Made by a program: the position numbers and the translations under genes. Below the pieces are notes generated by a model, which was not told where the DNA came from, searched no databases, and saw only the letters and a list, made by a program, of their open reading frames with translations. DNA of 64,000 nucleotides from JAGVSR01 sp963825555 (GTDB lineage Bacteria > Pseudomonadota > Alphaproteobacteria > Rhizobiales > Hyphomicrobiaceae): positions 124,001 to 188,000 of the forward strand of contig CAWGTZ010000015.1 in assembly GCA_963825555.1 (NCBI GenBank). The letters run 5' to 3'. Shown here one piece after another: positions 1 through 7,063 of the stretch; position 1 is the stretch's first letter, and each line of letters begins with the position of its first letter.

Positions 1-39
1 GAGCTTGAATGGCTTGATGATGGCAGTGATGAGTTTCAT
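1..39 (-). CDS. P-II nitrogen regulatory protein (second copy), N-terminal fragment
   Basis: Reads leftward off the window edge. Only 13 residues are present, starting MKLITAIIKPFKL, the canonical P-II N-terminus and identical to the start of the P-II protein encoded at 1827-2165. P-II trimers sense 2-oxoglutarate, ATP/ADP and (through uridylylation) glutamine, and control AmtB, glutamine synthetase adenylylation and NtrB. It lies downstream of amtB on the same strand but behind a terminator and its own candidate promoter, so it is probably a separate unit. Whether it is GlnB or GlnK cannot be told from the fragment. Confidence 0.85.
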   Translation of the reverse strand, partial: MKLITAIIKPFKL

Positions 40-49
40 CTGAGCACCC
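1..49. repeat. 49-bp exact duplication of a P-II gene start (copy at 2128-2176)
   Basis: Bases 1-49 are identical to 2128-2176. The match covers the first 13 codons of both P-II genes plus the ribosome-binding stretch GGGTGCTCAG upstream of each ATG; it breaks at base 50. The left extent is cut by the window edge. Identity at silent positions and in the leader suggests a recent duplication, gene conversion, or selection on the translation start. Confidence 0.9.
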
Positions 50-134
50 TTGGGCCACAGGCCGGTTTGTTGTGCACCAACCGACGATTGATGCTTTGTT
101 CGCTGTGGTTGACCCGTGGCCGAACGATGCCCAA

Positions 135-149
135 TCAAGTCCTATGCCA
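135..149 (-). promoter_or_regulatory. Sigma-54-like element ahead of the second P-II gene
   Basis: On the minus strand this reads TGGCATAGGACTTGA. It has the GG of a -24 box (consensus TGGCAC) at the right distance from a TTG-type -12 box, but the -12 GC is replaced by GA. It shares the core GGACTTG and flanking bases with the better element at 2270-2284, about 95 bases upstream of each start codon. The parallel placement is the main support; the site alone is weak. Confidence 0.4.
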
Positions 150-335
150 GGGTCGCGGGGTGCGACTAACGCATTGTAATGCCGAAATCTTCTGAGAATG
201 CTTCGGAAAATCTCAGGCCGTTCTCACCGATTTTCTGCCGGGTTCTTAGCCAATCAACCAAAACTGCATAAAAAAAAGGCTGACCGTCGACGCTCACCGT
301 CTCTGGCCAGCCGAATGGGCAGCTTGGGGAAGGAG

Positions 336-371
336 AAAAAATGCGGCGGCCGGACACTGTGTCCGGCCGCC
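336..371 (-). terminator. Rho-independent terminator of amtB
   Basis: A perfect 12-bp stem (345-356 with 360-371, arm GGCGGCCGGACA) closes a 3-base loop and is followed on the minus strand by a run of T (complement of the A-run at 336-341). It begins 16 bases after the amtB stop. It separates glnK-amtB from the following P-II gene. The rest of 40-386 holds the sigma-54-like element and no gene that I can support. Confidence 0.85.
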
Positions 372-386
372 GGAGCCTTGCAGGCG

Positions 387-1775
387 TTAGATGCGCTGGC
401 TGCCCGATCCGAACTCCGGATAGGCTTCCAGACCGATCTCTGCCGTGTCGAGACCGTTGATTTCGTCCTCGGCCGACGGGCGCAGGCCGATCGTGAACCT
501 GAGGAGCAGCCATACGACAAGGCTGCTGAGGATCACGAAGCTTGCGACCGCGCCGACGCCGACGGCCTGGGCCAGGAACGTGGCGCCATCGTTGGAGAAC
601 GGAACCGCCATGGTGCCCCAGATGCCAGCGAACAGATGGACCGGGATGGCGCCGACAACGTCGTCGATCCGCAGCTTGTCGAGCAGCGGAACCGTGAGGA
701 CGACGATGATGCCGCCAACTGCGCCGACGAGGATGGCCAGGATCGGCGACGGGGTGAGCGGTTCAGCGGTGATCGACACGAGGCCGGCCAGTGCACCGTT
801 GAGCAGCATGGTGACGTCGACCTTGCCGTAGAAGATCTGGTTCAGGATCATCGCGGCAACGACGCCGCCGCAAGCGGCGAGGTTCGTGTTGACGAAGATC
901 TTTGAAACGGACGAAGCGTCGGAAATCGAGCCAAGTGCCAGCTGCGAGCCGCCGTTGAAGCCGAACCAGCCGAGCCAGAGGATGAACGTGCCGAGCGTGG
1001 CGAGCGGAATGCTCGACGCCGGCATGGCGTTCACCCGGCCGTCAGGACCGTACTTACCGATGCGAGCACCGAGCACGATGGCGCCAACGAGAGCTGCCCA
1101 GCCACCCACCGAGTGGACGACCGTCGATCCGGCGAAGTCCTGGAACTTGGCACCGGCGAAGGTTTCGATCCAGCTGCCGTCGCCTTCAGGAGAGAGCCAG
1201 CCGTAGCCCCATTTCCAGGCGCCCTGGACCGGATAAATGACGCCCGTCAGGATGACGACGAAGATGAGGAAGGGCCAGAGCTTGATACGCTCGGCCAAGG
1301 CGCCCGACACGATCGAAGCGGTAGCGGCGCAGAAGACCATCTGGAAGAACCAGTCGGAACTCGCTGAGTAGCTGCCGGGGTCGGCGGACGGATCGGGGAT
1401 GTCCTTCGGCGTGAAGGAGCCGAAGTAGCCGCCAGCGACGCCGTCATACATGACGTTGTAGCCCACGGCCCAGAATACGATGCCGGCGATCGCATACAGT
1501 GCGATGTTCTTCGTGCACTGCATGCTCACGTTCTTCGTGCGGACCATGCCCGCCTCGAGCATGCAGAAGCCCGCGGCCATGAACATGACAAGAAAGCCGC
1601 CCACGAGGAACAGCATCGTATTGAAGACGTACTGGGCCGGCTCGGAAATATCGGGCGCGGCTGCAGCCGCGGCTTCCTGGGCCGAGACCGGCAGACTGCC
1701 GGCCAGAGGAACCAGAATGGCCGCAAGCGCCAGAGGCGCGAGGCGGCCAAGGTTCAAGCTTGATGGAAAAGTCAT
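387..1775 (-). CDS. amtB: Ammonium transporter AmtB
   Basis: Inner-membrane ammonium channel of the Amt/Rh family, 462 residues. A cleavable signal peptide (about residues 1-32, ending near PVSA) is followed by eleven predicted membrane segments. Family signatures visible include the conserved histidine segments VVHSVGGW and PVHLFAGIWG (the twin-histidine pore) and the C-terminal signature GLEAYPEF, which contacts P-II. It follows glnK by 51 bases on the same strand, the usual glnK-amtB operon in which GlnK blocks the channel when ammonium is plentiful. Expression is probably nitrogen-controlled from the sigma-54-like element upstream of glnK. Confidence 0.97.
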   Translation of the reverse strand: MTFPSSLNLGRLAPLALAAILVPLAGSLPVSAQEAAAAAAPDISEPAQYVFNTMLFLVGGFLVMFMAAGFCMLEAGMVRTKNVSMQCTKNIALYAIAGIVFWAVGYNVMYDGVAGGYFGSFTPKDIPDPSADPGSYSASSDWFFQMVFCAATASIVSGALAERIKLWPFLIFVVILTGVIYPVQGAWKWGYGWLSPEGDGSWIETFAGAKFQDFAGSTVVHSVGGWAALVGAIVLGARIGKYGPDGRVNAMPASSIPLATLGTFILWLGWFGFNGGSQLALGSISDASSVSKIFVNTNLAACGGVVAAMILNQIFYGKVDVTMLLNGALAGLVSITAEPLTPSPILAILVGAVGGIIVVLTVPLLDKLRIDDVVGAIPVHLFAGIWGTMAVPFSNDGATFLAQAVGVGAVASFVILSSLVVWLLLRFTIGLRPSAEDEINGLDTAEIGLEAYPEFGSGSQRI

Positions 1776-1826
1776 CTCATAACTCCCAATTTGCGTGGTG
1801 ATTGGCTAGAGCGTCCGCGGCGTCCT

Positions 1827-2165
1827 TTAGAGGGCCTCTTCGTCGGCCTCGCCTGTTCTGATACGGACGGTGTTTTCGATGGGGGAGACGAAGATCTTTC
1901 CGTCGCCGATCTGTCCGGTCTTTGCGGCCTTTGTGATGGCCTCCACGGCTTTTGCCGCGAGAGCGGAGGGAACGACGGTCTCGATCTTGACCTTCGGCAG
2001 AAAGCTGACGGCGTATTCTGCGCCTCTGTAGATCTCGGTATGGCCTTTCTGTCGGCCGTATCCCTTGACCTCCGTGACGGTCATGCCCTGCAAGCCGAGT
2101 TCGGTCAGCGCCGCGCGCACCTCCTCGAGCTTGAATGGCTTGATGATGGCAGTGATGAGTTTCAT
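1827..2165 (-). CDS. glnK: P-II nitrogen regulatory protein GlnK
   Basis: 112 residues, the standard P-II length, starting MKLITAIIKPFKL. The T-loop carries the uridylylation tyrosine Tyr51 (YRGAEY), and the C-terminal part has the B-loop and C-loop signatures (TGQIGDGKIFV and the ENTVRIRTGE region). The ATG at 2165 was chosen because a reading frame extending further upstream adds a non-conserved tail; the start is preceded by GGGTGCTCAG. It is the first gene of glnK-amtB, so GlnK naming follows from linkage to amtB, not from sequence alone. A near-identical second P-II gene begins at 39. Confidence 0.95.
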   Translation of the reverse strand: MKLITAIIKPFKLEEVRAALTELGLQGMTVTEVKGYGRQKGHTEIYRGAEYAVSFLPKVKIETVVPSALAAKAVEAITKAAKTGQIGDGKIFVSPIENTVRIRTGEADEEAL

Positions 2166-2176
2166 CTGAGCACCCC
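2128..2176. repeat. Second copy of the 49-bp P-II start duplication
   Basis: Exact match to bases 1-49, covering the start of glnK and its ribosome-binding region. Confidence 0.9.
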
Positions 2177-2269
2177 CTTCAGGTCGTTGCTGGTCCGTGT
2201 TGTCGAAACACGCCCATGGCCTTTGGACTTCGAGGCCGAGGACCGGCCAGAAGCTGAGGGCTAGCGAAA

Positions 2270-2284
2270 CCAAGTCCCGTGCCA
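2270..2284 (-). promoter_or_regulatory. Sigma-54 (RpoN) promoter candidate for glnK-amtB
   Basis: Minus strand reads TGGCACGGGACTTGG: a full TGGCACG -24 box, four spacer bases and TTGG, one base off the TTGC of the -12 box. It lies 105 bases upstream of the glnK start, in the position expected for NtrC/sigma-54 control of a glnK-amtB operon. I did not find a clear NtrC dyad upstream. Confidence 0.6.
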
Positions 2285-2405
2285 GACTCGGCAAAGATTG
2301 CTAACGGATTGAAATGGAATATATTTGTGCAGCAACAATGGTCCGGCCACGAGATGGACCGTGGTCAGAATGCCAATAAACTAGGCACAATATCTTGCTC
2401 GCCTA

Positions 2406-3302
2406 TTATTTGACCACAAAGGCTGTGGTCTGCCTTCTTATGAGTCCCTCCTGGGCCACGGAGGCGATGAGGCGGCCACGCTGGTCGAAAAAGGACCCGC
2501 GGCAGAACCCGCGCGCGGCGTGGGTGCTGGGGCTGTCTTGAGCATAGAGAAGCCAGGTATCGGCCCGGAAAGGGCGATGCAGCCAGAGGGCATGATCTAG
2601 GCTCGCAAGCTGGATGTCGCGGTCGAAAAGAAGCTTGCCGTGGGCAATCAGGGCCGTGTCGAGAAGCGTGAAATCCGAGGCGTAGGCCAACACGCACTGG
2701 TGCAGGTGCAGGTCGCCGGGAAGCGTGCCGTTGGCGCGGATCCAGATGTACTGCGTGGGCTCGGCTGGCTGGCGGCTCAAATAGCGGGTCAGGTCCACGG
2801 GCCGCATGTCGATCGGGCGCTCGCGCTTCCAGTAGCTTTGCATGTTTTCCGGCAACTGATCGACGAACCGGGAAATCAGGTCCTGTGCGCTGGGCAGCGA
2901 TTCGGGCGGCGGAACGTCCGGCATCTTGATCTGATGCGCAAATCCATCCTCTTCTTTGTGGAACGAGACGCTCATGGTGAAGATGATGCGGCCGTGCTGG
3001 ATTGCCTTGACCCGCCGGGTCGAGAAGCTGCCGCCGTCACGGGTGCGCTCCACCTCGTAGATGATCGGATGCGCGGGGTCGCCAGCGAGCAGGAAGTAGC
3101 CGTGCAGCGAATGAGCGGCGCGGCCTTCCGCGACCGTCCGCCCTGCCGCCACCAGGGCCTGACCCAGAACCTGCCCCCCGAAGACCCTCTGCCAGCCGTC
3201 AGCCGGGCTGCGACCCCGAAACAGGTTCTGTTCCAGGGTTTCCAGATCAAGGATCGACAAAAGAGACGCGAGCGCCGGGCCCGGTAAGGTTGGCTCAGAC
3301 AT
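2406..3302 (-). CDS. tesB: Acyl-CoA thioesterase II (TesB family)
   Basis: 298 residues with the double hotdog fold of TesB. The N-terminal hotdog contains FRGRSPADGWQRVFGG and HGYFLLAGDP; the C-terminal one contains ASDFTLLDTAL, with the catalytic aspartate region, and SLDHALWLHRPF, with AQEGLIR at the end. It hydrolyses acyl-CoA to free acid and CoA in the cytoplasm. The ATG at 3302 (MSEPTLPG) fits the family length; an in-frame ATG at 3374 would add a non-conserved 24-residue tail. It is divergently oriented to the hydroxylase gene at 3359, with 56 bases between starts that must hold both promoters. Confidence 0.93.
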   Translation of the reverse strand: MSEPTLPGPALASLLSILDLETLEQNLFRGRSPADGWQRVFGGQVLGQALVAAGRTVAEGRAAHSLHGYFLLAGDPAHPIIYEVERTRDGGSFSTRRVKAIQHGRIIFTMSVSFHKEEDGFAHQIKMPDVPPPESLPSAQDLISRFVDQLPENMQSYWKRERPIDMRPVDLTRYLSRQPAEPTQYIWIRANGTLPGDLHLHQCVLAYASDFTLLDTALIAHGKLLFDRDIQLASLDHALWLHRPFRADTWLLYAQDSPSTHAARGFCRGSFFDQRGRLIASVAQEGLIRRQTTAFVVK

Positions 3303-3358
3303 GACGAAACTCAAGGTGGGTGTTATCGGTGAGAGGCGAAAAGTCATAGGCAAGTGAG

Positions 3359-4639
3359 GTGGGTTGCGTGTCAAGCGGCGAGAGCGGCTCCGTGAGCGGA
3401 CCGCGGGAAGATATCATCTCTTATGACGTCGTGATCTCGGGTGCGAGCACGGCCGGTCTGGCGTTGGCTCTCGCCCTTGCTGATGCGAGTGAAGGAGAAT
3501 TGCGCATTGCGCTCGTGGAGCGGGTCTGGCCGCCAGTCACCGCGCGCGGGGATGTGCGTGCCTTCGCATTCTCAGCGGCTTCGCGCCACATGATGGACGC
3601 GCTTGGGGTTTGGCGTGAAATCTCGCCCTATGCCCAGGAGGTACGCCGCATCGAGATTACCGATTCCAGCCTCGAAGACGGTGTTCGGCCGGTGGTGTTA
3701 ACCTACGACAACACGATCAAAGATGGCGAACCGGCGACTCATATCGTTCCCGGAGAGGCCATCGTCTCAGCACTTGCGGTGCGGGCGGGCGACTTCCTGG
3801 CTATCGACCGACTGGCGCCTGAGGAGATCATCGGGTTTGCGAGCGACGCATCGGGGATCACCGTAAACCTGCGGAGCGGACGGACCTTGCGGGCACGCGT
3901 GCTCATCTCGGCCGAAGGCCGCCAGTCGGCGCTGCGCGAGAAGGCCGGGATCAAGACCATCGGTTGGTCGTACGAGCAGACGGGCATCGTCACTTGGGTT
4001 CATCATGAACGCCCGCACGAGGGAACGGCGGTTCAGCACTTTCTGCCCGCCGGACCGTTCGCGATCCTGCCGATGATCGGCAATCGCTCGTGTATAACCT
4101 GGAGCGAGAATGCGGATGAAGCCCGCCGTATCCTGGCGTTGGATGACGCCGCGTTCATGGCTGAGGTTGAAAAGCGCTTTGGCGGACGGCTGGGTGCCAT
4201 CGAGCTGGTGGCCGCACGGCAGTCTTGGCCACTCTCAATGCACTTGGCGCGGGCCTATGTTGCAGACAGATTTGCGCTCATCGGGGATGCGGCGCACGGG
4301 GTCCATCCGATTGCAGGACAGGGACTCAATCTCGCGCTGCGCGATGCGGCGGCGCTGGCCGAAGTGATCATCGAGGCGGCTCGGCTCGGACTCGATCCCG
4401 GCAATGCGGAGATCCTGTCGCGCTACGAGCGCTGGCGACGCTTCAATTCGGCGGTTTCGACTGCGATGTTCGACGGACTCAACCGGCTCTTTTCTTCGGA
4501 CAACGCGCTGGTGCGTGCGATGCGCGATGTCGGCCTTGGCATGGTCGACCGGTTGCCGACTGTGAAGCAGATGCTCGTAACGGAAGCGGCCGGCCTTTCT
4601 GGAGATGTACCGCGTCTGCTGCGCGGTGAGGCGATCTGA
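3359..4639 (+). CDS. UbiH/UbiF/COQ6-family FAD-dependent hydroxylase
   Basis: 426 residues from a GTG start. It shows the two signature motifs of aromatic-ring flavin monooxygenases: the FAD-binding GASTAG near residue 28 and FALIGDAAHGVHPIAGQG near residue 305, where the GD motif binds FAD ribityl. This family hydroxylates the ubiquinone ring during biosynthesis; alphaproteobacteria use variable sets (UbiH, UbiF, UbiL, UbiM) and I cannot say which position this one modifies. The true start could also be one of the GTG codons at 3368 or 3392. It is divergent to tesB. Confidence 0.9.
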   Translation: MGCVSSGESGSVSGPREDIISYDVVISGASTAGLALALALADASEGELRIALVERVWPPVTARGDVRAFAFSAASRHMMDALGVWREISPYAQEVRRIEITDSSLEDGVRPVVLTYDNTIKDGEPATHIVPGEAIVSALAVRAGDFLAIDRLAPEEIIGFASDASGITVNLRSGRTLRARVLISAEGRQSALREKAGIKTIGWSYEQTGIVTWVHHERPHEGTAVQHFLPAGPFAILPMIGNRSCITWSENADEARRILALDDAAFMAEVEKRFGGRLGAIELVAARQSWPLSMHLARAYVADRFALIGDAAHGVHPIAGQGLNLALRDAAALAEVIIEAARLGLDPGNAEILSRYERWRRFNSAVSTAMFDGLNRLFSSDNALVRAMRDVGLGMVDRLPTVKQMLVTEAAGLSGDVPRLLRGEAI

Positions 4640-4648
4640 GGGATCGCG

Positions 4649-5233
4649 TCAGTTCGCCTTGGCCCTCTTGGATCCACCGGGCGTGTAGGCGATGAGGTCC
4701 TTGCGGTCGATGAGACGGCTGTTGTTCTCGTCATAGGGATGGATCTCGTCGGTCTTTCCATTGGGTCCGACGAGCGGCCGGCCTTCGTTGTGCCAGCGGA
4801 AGATGCCGCCTTCCAAGTTATAGATGCCGGTGGCGCCAGCCTCTTTCGCGATGTCCGTGATGCGGCTCGCCAAATTGGAGCTCCGGGCGCCGACGGCGCA
4901 GTAGATCACAACTTTTTTGCCCTTCAGATCTGAACCGTAGGCGTTGCGGAACGACCATTTCCAGATGCCCGGGTCCACGTAGTGCGCGCCTGGCAGATGA
5001 CTGACGGCGAATTCCTCCTTGCTGCGTGCATCGAGAAGAACGATGGGCTCGCCGCTTGCTTCGAGAGCTTCGTACTCGGCCGACGTCATGTGCGGGATTG
5101 AGGCGTATGAGGCCCGGATCTTTGCCTCGACGGCGCCGAGCATGGCGTTCTGCTCCGCGTGCGCCTGGCATACGAAGATTGCGGAAACGGCCAACAGGCC
5201 TGCGACAGGCAGCGTGGCAAAACGCATGATCAC
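4649..5233 (-). CDS. Exported rhodanese-like domain protein
   Basis: 194 residues with an N-terminal signal peptide (to about residue 27, QAHA|EQ) and one rhodanese domain. The domain has LLDARSKEEFAVSHLPGA and the active-site loop YCAVGARS with Cys112, so it can probably carry a persulfide. Single-domain exported rhodaneses act in periplasmic sulfur transfer or redox, but the partner is unknown. The GTG start at 5233 overlaps the stop of rimM (GTGA), suggesting translational coupling; the ATG at 5227 is an alternative start. A gap of only 9 bases separates its end from the convergent hydroxylase gene. Confidence 0.9.
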   Translation of the reverse strand: MIMRFATLPVAGLLAVSAIFVCQAHAEQNAMLGAVEAKIRASYASIPHMTSAEYEALEASGEPIVLLDARSKEEFAVSHLPGAHYVDPGIWKWSFRNAYGSDLKGKKVVIYCAVGARSSNLASRITDIAKEAGATGIYNLEGGIFRWHNEGRPLVGPNGKTDEIHPYDENNSRLIDRKDLIAYTPGGSKRAKAN

Positions 5234-5769
5234 TCGGTCTCCTGGTTCGCGTCCTCGGCGGTGATCTCGGTGGGTGGAACCACGATGATCCGCCTGGCGT
5301 CGAGATCCACGGTCGGTACGGCTGCGTCCGTGAAGGGAATGAGCAGTGTCTCCTTCTCGCCCGGCCTTGCAATTTCAATGATGTCCCCGGCACCGTAATT
5401 CAAGACCGCGGCCACCCGACCTAGCATGGCGCCATCGTCGGTCACAGCGTCCATGCCGATGAGATCCTCGTGATAAAAGGCGCCTGGCTCCGGGACAGGG
5501 AGGCGGCTGCGTTTCACATAAAGGCCGACGTTGCGCAGTTTCTCCGCCCCGGTTCGATCGTCCACGCCAGAGATACGGGCGACGACGCCCTTTGGTGTCA
5601 GGCGCAGACCTGAAATCGTAAAGGTGCGTGTTCCGGCCTTGTCGCTCAGGGGGCCATACGCCGAAATATCTTCGGGGTTGGCGGTGAAGGTGCGGATCGA
5701 GACCTCGCCGCGGATGCCGTGCGCTGCGCCGATCTCGCCGAGCAGAATGAGGCGGTCGGGGTCGTTCAT
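5230..5769 (-). CDS. rimM: Ribosome maturation factor RimM
   Basis: 179 residues. The N-terminal RimM domain begins LILLGEIGAAHGIRGEV, and the C-terminal half is a PRC barrel (EDLIGMDAVTDDGAMLGRV). RimM binds S19 and assists assembly of the 30S head. The ATG at 5769 (MNDPDRL) matches the family; an upstream in-frame ATG at 5817 adds an unrelated tail. Usually rpsP-rimM-trmD-rplS are contiguous; here a regulator gene sits between rpsP and rimM, and trmD and rplS are absent from the window. Confidence 0.95.
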   Translation of the reverse strand: MNDPDRLILLGEIGAAHGIRGEVSIRTFTANPEDISAYGPLSDKAGTRTFTISGLRLTPKGVVARISGVDDRTGAEKLRNVGLYVKRSRLPVPEPGAFYHEDLIGMDAVTDDGAMLGRVAAVLNYGAGDIIEIARPGEKETLLIPFTDAAVPTVDLDARRIIVVPPTEITAEDANQETE

Positions 5770-5826
5770 CGTGGGCCTTTGCGTTCTTGAAGTTGGCGGA
5801 CCGGTCTGGACAATCACTCTAGCAGA

Positions 5827-6396
5827 TCAATTCGGCAGGGGGCCGAGATAGGTGAGCTTGAGGTCCACCGGCCGACTTTCAATTTCGATGGTCGCCGAGG
5901 CGACGGGTGTGGCGCGCTCGAGTGCGACGACGAACTCTACGCTGGATCCTTCTGGGCCGCCCTTCAGTCCAGTGACGAGCTCGCCTTCCGGCGGAACCTT
6001 CAGGCACATATGGAATTGGTTGGTCTGTGAGAAGTGGTCAAAGCGGTAGGTTCCTTCAAACATGCCGCCCCAACGGTCGGAGCCGATGATGCGGCCGGCC
6101 CGGAGGACGGCGAGCGCCTCCCCGCCGGGATCCGCCGGCTCGGAGCGACCCTCGTAGCTCAGGTGATAGAGCCCGTCGTCGAACGTTTTGCGGCTGCCTT
6201 CAAGCCGGGCGAGCTCGCTTGCCACGCTCTCGGCGTTGGCCGATTGCAAGAGCCGAAGGTAGGCCCGGACAGGGCCGGGCAGCGCCACCTCGCCCGTGGC
6301 CCAGAGGCTAACCGTGCGCGGGCTGACTTCGAGGAGCTTCGCCAGCTGCGTCTGTTTCAGCCCAAACCGTTCCAGAGTGCGCTTCAAGACATGCAT
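5827..6396 (-). CDS. HTH regulator fused to a GrlR-like C-terminal domain
   Basis: 189 residues from the ATG at 6396. Residues about 5-40 form an XRE-type helix-turn-helix (LKQTQLAKLLEVSPRTVSLW). From about residue 73 the sequence DGLYHLSYEG...ALAVLRAGRIIGSD.WGGMFEGTY resembles the small beta-barrel GrlR family (named for a type III secretion regulator, also common as stand-alone proteins in alphaproteobacteria). No secretion genes are nearby. Its position between rpsP and rimM is unusual. The HTH is clear; the GrlR assignment is by pattern resemblance and the target is unknown. Confidence 0.7.
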   Translation of the reverse strand: MHVLKRTLERFGLKQTQLAKLLEVSPRTVSLWATGEVALPGPVRAYLRLLQSANAESVASELARLEGSRKTFDDGLYHLSYEGRSEPADPGGEALAVLRAGRIIGSDRWGGMFEGTYRFDHFSQTNQFHMCLKVPPEGELVTGLKGGPEGSSVEFVVALERATPVASATIEIESRPVDLKLTYLGPLPN

Positions 6397-6482
6397 TGGG
6401 AGAGTCGCACGCAAGAAATGCGCAAACCTAAGATTGCCAAATGTTGAAGGGCTTTCCTCGTATGATTGAAGATGTGCAGATG

Positions 6483-6511
6483 AAAAAAAGGGAGCATGAG
6501 GCTCCCTTTTT
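6483..6511 (-). terminator. Bidirectional-type terminator downstream of rpsP
   Basis: Stem GGGAGC (6490-6495) with GCTCCC (6501-6506), 5-base loop, flanked by seven A on the left and six T on the right, so U-runs exist in both directions. On the minus strand it follows rpsP by 61 bases and precedes the HTH-GrlR gene, which therefore probably has its own promoter in 6397-6482. Confidence 0.85.
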
Positions 6512-6571
6512 CCGTTCTCGACATGGTCGGATGCCGAAGGGCACCCCCCACTGGATGGGGACACTGGCGTT

Positions 6572-6946
6572 TCAGCCCGCAGCTGCCTCGGAGGCAGCCT
6601 CGGCTGCTTTTGCCGCCTTCTCAGCAGCAGCTGCGGCGCGCTCCTGGGCCTTCTTCTTCGGCTGGGCCTTCTGGATGCTCTTTACCGGCGTGCGCTTCAT
6701 GAGGCCGGCAGCGTCGAGGAAGCGGGCCACGCGGTCGGTCGGCTGGGCTCCGACGCCGAGCCAGTGCTTGGCCCGCTCGGCATTCAGCTTCACGCGCTCA
6801 GGGTGGTCCTTCTTGAGCATGGGATCGAACGTGCCGATCTGCTCGATGTAGCGTCCATCACGCGGGGAGGTCGAATGGGCGACCACGATGTAATAGTAGG
6901 GACGCTTCTTCGCGCCGCCGCGGGCGAGACGGATCTTCGCTGCCAT
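6572..6946 (-). CDS. rpsP: 30S ribosomal protein S16
   Basis: 124 residues beginning MAAKIRLARGGAKKRPYYYI, the conserved S16 N-terminus, with the core GTFDPMLKKDHPERVKLN and WLGVGAQPTDRVARFLDAAG. The C-terminus carries an alanine/lysine/glutamate-rich extension (about residues 90-124), common in alphaproteobacterial S16. It lies 117 bases downstream of ffh on the same strand. Confidence 0.97.
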   Translation of the reverse strand: MAAKIRLARGGAKKRPYYYIVVAHSTSPRDGRYIEQIGTFDPMLKKDHPERVKLNAERAKHWLGVGAQPTDRVARFLDAAGLMKRTPVKSIQKAQPKKKAQERAAAAAEKAAKAAEAASEAAAG

Positions 6947-7063
6947 TGTGAGGTTCCTTTCTGATAAAATTTTGCTGTTCGGTGTTGTCTTCAGTCTTGC
7001 CTTGCCATTCGGGGGGAAAGCTTGAGCGCGATGGATGCTGCGCCGTCTCCCGTCATGAAGTCC

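Noticed and set aside
2166..2405. NtrC dyad (TGCAC-N-GTGCA) upstream of glnK
   Set aside because: Only half-site resemblances were seen; nothing convincing enough to report.
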